A DNA stretch of 40,147 nucleotides, from assembly GCA_015060115.1 (NCBI GenBank), contig SUZB01000019.1, positions 1-40,147 on the forward strand, read 5' to 3'. A program made the translations under genes and the position numbers. Of this stretch, positions 38,218 to 40,147 are shown piece by piece. The DNA is from Rikenellaceae bacterium (GTDB lineage: Bacteria; Bacteroidota; Bacteroidia; Bacteroidales; Rikenellaceae). Every line of letters begins with the position of its first letter. Within the stretch, counting starts at the first letter, position 1. Under the pieces are notes generated by a model that was given only the letters and a program-made list of their open reading frames with translations, did no database searches and was not told the origin of the DNA.

Positions 38218-39521
38218 AACGACAGCAGAACATACCTTACGGCAGAATAGGAGCATACGCAGCGGTCATTATACTAATGGCTGTCTTGTCGGGCTATGTG
38301 TGGGCAACCAACCGCCACGCACACCTTATAGCGACCATTCCGATTATCATCTTCTGCCTCTTTCGACTCTTCCGTATCTACAACGAATTGGTCGAGCGAC
38401 TGATGTTTGTCTTTAATGCCGTGCAGAACGACGACTACTCATTCCGCTTTACCGAGAATCCCAATATCACACGCCACGCCTTGGTAAATCAATCGCTCAA
38501 CCGCATCAAGGAGGTGATGGACAATGCCAAGATGCAGATTCGTGAGCGAGAAAAATACTTTGAGCTGATTATGGAGTGTGCGGGTATCGGTATCGTTACC
38601 GTGATGGAGAACGGTACGGTAGCGCAGACCAACACGAAGGCGCTCCGCATCATAGGTATGGAGCGACTAAACCATATCGACCAGCTACGCATCTTGAGCG
38701 AGGAGCTTTGCGAGGCTATGCACCGTATCGAGCCGGGTGCACAACTTACAGCACGCTTTACTACCGAGATTGGCGATCAGAACTTGGTGCTGAGTTGTTC
38801 GGCTATGGAGTTTGAGGGCAAGCAGTTGAGGGTTATCTCTATCGGCAATATCCACGAAGAGCTTGACCGCAAGGAGGTGGAGTCGTGGGAGAAACTCACT
38901 CGCATCCTTACGCACGAGATTATGAACTCGCTTGCGCCCGTAACCTCTATCAGCCATACACTCCTCTCATCGTCGGGCGATGCCGAGACGATGCGACAAG
39001 GACTCGAAACGATACACGCGACCTCGGATCGTCTGCTCCGCTTTGTCGATTCGTTCCGTGCCGTTACACGCATACCTGCACCGCAGAAAGCACCGTTCTA
39101 CCTCTCGGAGTTGGTGGCGGAGTCGCTGTCGCTCATTCCGCACGAGGGTATCGAGGTTGAAGTGAGCATCGAGCCCGAGGATACGATGCTCTATGCTGAC
39201 CGTGCGCTGATGTCGCAGGTGATGGTTAACCTGCTGAAAAACGCCACCGAGGCACTCTTGGCGCAGGATTGCAAGCGCAAGATAACAATCCGCTCAACAA
39301 TTGATGCAGAGGAGCGCATCCAAATAGAGATAACAAACAACGGAAAGGAAATCCCAGCCGAGGTCACCGAAAATATCTTCACGCCATTCTTCACCACCAA
39401 AACCGACGGCTCAGGCATCGGTCTTGCCGTCTCTCGCCAAATAGTGCGCCTTCACGGTGGCTCCCTCCGCCTAAAACACAACGAGGAGGGTAGGGTAACT
39501 TTTGCTATTGTTGTGGAGTGA
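38214..39521 (+). CDS. Membrane sensor histidine kinase (NtrY-like)
   Basis: The 435-aa product starts at a GTG overlapping the regulator's TGA (GTGA). Two helices (AAVIILMAVLSGYVWATN, LIATIPIIIFCLFRLF) lie with only a few residues between them, so there is almost no periplasmic sensor. A PAS-like domain (IMECAGIGIVTVMENGTVAQ) follows. The H-box is ILTHEIMNSLAPVTS. The ATPase lobe has N-box NLLKNATEAL and G-box GSGIGLAVSRQIVRLHGG. Input is therefore likely from within the membrane or cytoplasm. It should phosphorylate the preceding regulator. The last 30 codons are duplicated at 39845-39936. Confidence 0.93.
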   Translation: MKRQQNIPYGRIGAYAAVIILMAVLSGYVWATNRHAHLIATIPIIIFCLFRLFRIYNELVERLMFVFNAVQNDDYSFRFTENPNITRHALVNQSLNRIKEVMDNAKMQIREREKYFELIMECAGIGIVTVMENGTVAQTNTKALRIIGMERLNHIDQLRILSEELCEAMHRIEPGAQLTARFTTEIGDQNLVLSCSAMEFEGKQLRVISIGNIHEELDRKEVESWEKLTRILTHEIMNSLAPVTSISHTLLSSSGDAETMRQGLETIHATSDRLLRFVDSFRAVTRIPAPQKAPFYLSELVAESLSLIPHEGIEVEVSIEPEDTMLYADRALMSQVMVNLLKNATEALLAQDCKRKITIRSTIDAEERIQIEITNNGKEIPAEVTENIFTPFFTTKTDGSGIGLAVSRQIVRLHGGSLRLKHNEEGRVTFAIVVE

Positions 39522-39548
39522 TATTCGAACTGAGATTTTGATGTTGTT

Positions 39549-39824
39549 ATGGTAATTTTATTTGTGGCAGGTATTATTGCATTGTGTGCTGTATTGGTGC
39601 TATTTCGCCCCGATTTGATCAATGTGCTGTCGGAGAACGACCTCAAAAAGATGAATCCTAAGAAAACAGGGCGAGTTGCTTTTTGGGGGCTTATGACCAC
39701 TGCGTTGATATTGGTAGCCCTATGGCTTTGTGGCATACGCAACGAGCTTGTACCAATGTTTGTCGGCATCCCAGGCGCCATCATCACCGCCGCATTGATT
39801 CAGCTTTCAATTCCTAATAAGTAG
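39549..39824 (+). CDS. 91-aa membrane protein between duplicated kinase ends
   Basis: The product has a first helix (MVILFVAGIIALCAVLVLF) and a polar segment (NVLSENDLKKMNPKKTGR). Two more helices follow (VAFWGLMTTALILVALWLC, LVPMFVGIPGAIITAALIQL). I do not recognise the family. It lies 27 nt after the kinase and lacks a clear promoter. It is enclosed by two copies of the kinase 3' end, so it appears to have arrived as a small cassette. Confidence 0.65.
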   Translation: MVILFVAGIIALCAVLVLFRPDLINVLSENDLKKMNPKKTGRVAFWGLMTTALILVALWLCGIRNELVPMFVGIPGAIITAALIQLSIPNK

Positions 39825-39844
39825 CGATTTACTGGTGTAGGCTA

Positions 39845-39936
39845 TCTCTCGCCAAATAGTGCGCCTTCACGGTGGCTCCCTTCGCCTAAAACACAACGAG
39901 GAGGGTAGGGTAACATTTGCTATTGTGGTGGAGTAG
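39845..39936 (+). pseudogene. Duplicated 3' end of the histidine kinase gene
   Basis: From 39847 the frame reads SRQIVRLHGGSLRLKHNEEG and continues to AIVVE followed by TAG. This is identical in protein sequence to the last 29 residues of the kinase. Over 91 nt (39430-39520 versus 39845-39935) there are only three differences, all synonymous third positions, plus TGA to TAG. It has no start codon or upstream domain. Confidence 0.88.
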
Positions 39937-40040
39937 GCTCACTTTTAGCCCCAAAAAGGAAAATTCGTGGGGTAAATTTGTGGCAGAAATATAAAACTTA
40001 AATACTCTGAATACATACAAACAGACAAAAGATAACCGAA

Positions 40041-40069
40041 GCCTTCATTCATTGCGAATGGAGGCGTTT
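40041..40069 (+). terminator. Probable terminator overlapping the end of the last gene
   Basis: GCCTTCATTC and GAATGGAGGC pair (one G-U pair), followed by GTTTTCC and later GTTTTG. The stem includes the stop codon of the minus-strand gene. Confidence 0.5.
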
Positions 40070-40147
40070 TCCGTTTTGTACCCTCTCAATCAGTTCCGAT
40101 GGGGTGCAGTCGAAATGCAGGCGGGTGATTTGGGCGAGGCGGTGGAT
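40049..40147 (-). CDS. 3' end of an unidentified protein (5' part beyond window)
   Basis: On the minus strand an open frame from the window end runs IHRLAQITRLHFDCTPSELI and then ERVQNGKRLHSQ before a TGA at 40049-40051. Codon use matches the neighbours and a terminator overlaps the stop, which supports a real gene end. The 32 residues are helical and basic but too few to identify. Confidence 0.55.
   Translation of the reverse strand: MHRLAQITRLHFDCTPSELIERVQNGKRLHSQ

Noticed and set aside
39973..39980. TAAATTTG promoter after the duplicated kinase tail
   Set aside because: The box is good but there is no plus-strand gene after it within the window and no clear -33 box, so it may be chance or belong to a displaced gene.

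Overview
The window looks like a chromosomal segment of a Bacteroidales bacterium, possibly Rikenellaceae/Alistipes-like; the genus is a guess. Promoters of the Bacteroidetes primary-sigma type (TTTG, 19-21 nt, TAnnTTTG) precede most transcription units. Shine-Dalgarno sequences are mostly absent. The gene families (glycine-lipid acyltransferases, lipoproteins with Bacteroidales-type signal peptides, ~810-aa FtsX-like permeases, RteB-like sigma-54 activator) fit this phylum. I see no rRNA, tRNA, CRISPR array, complete insertion sequence or phage.

Layout. 1-183: end of an unknown gene. 543-2260: acyltransferase pair resembling GlsA/GlsB. 2347-3076: zeta-toxin-like kinase overlapping a 54-aa partner. 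3493-5509: membrane-anchored TPR/HTH lipoprotein and a small Pro/Glu-rich lipoprotein. 5755-7188: large unknown lipoprotein. 7362-9173 (-): uvrC. 9434-11993: ABC-2 exporter (ATPase, two permeases) with a YtrA-type GntR regulator. 12069-13238: DUF819 membrane protein. 13615-19573: tight operon cvfB, methyltransferase, omega-amidase, TauE/SafE permease, uvrA. 19988-21273: ECF sigma factor and a probable membrane partner. 21539-22456: DUF2975 membrane protein with a Cro-like regulator. 22701-24290 (-): 55-aa membrane peptide, beta-barrel protein and lipoprotein behind a promoter with a G8 tract in its spacer. 24415-35641 (-): efflux operon of TolC, HlyD/MacA adaptor, FtsX permease, MacB/LolD-type ATPase and two more FtsX permeases. 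35835-39521: DUF1016 nuclease-like protein, sigma-54-dependent response regulator, histidine kinase. 39549-39824: small membrane protein, followed by a duplicated copy of the kinase 3' end. 40049-40147 (-): end of another gene.

How the parts work together. The response regulator/kinase pair is divergent from the efflux operon. The gap between them holds a sigma-54-type -24/-12 promoter in front of tolC and two 17-bp TGTC-N9-GACA palindromes 22 bp apart at enhancer distance. The simplest reading is that the two-component system switches on the efflux operon through sigma-54. A DUF1016 gene appears to have been inserted into this divergent pair. Four of the five internal junctions of the efflux operon carry a repeat or palindrome.

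The most unusual aspect is the intergenic DNA. It is built from several short-period repeat families: 9-nt-period palindromes of TTTAGGGAG type, 8-9-nt-period GACCTTA/GTCTTAC palindromes, degenerate 7-mers of CTAACAA type, a GCAGGCG/CGCCTGC hairpin, and two elements with near-identical ends that enclose unrelated hairpins and directly follow a stop codon. Two composite blocks (3075-3486 and 13227-13592) carry these in the same order and end in a similar promoter.
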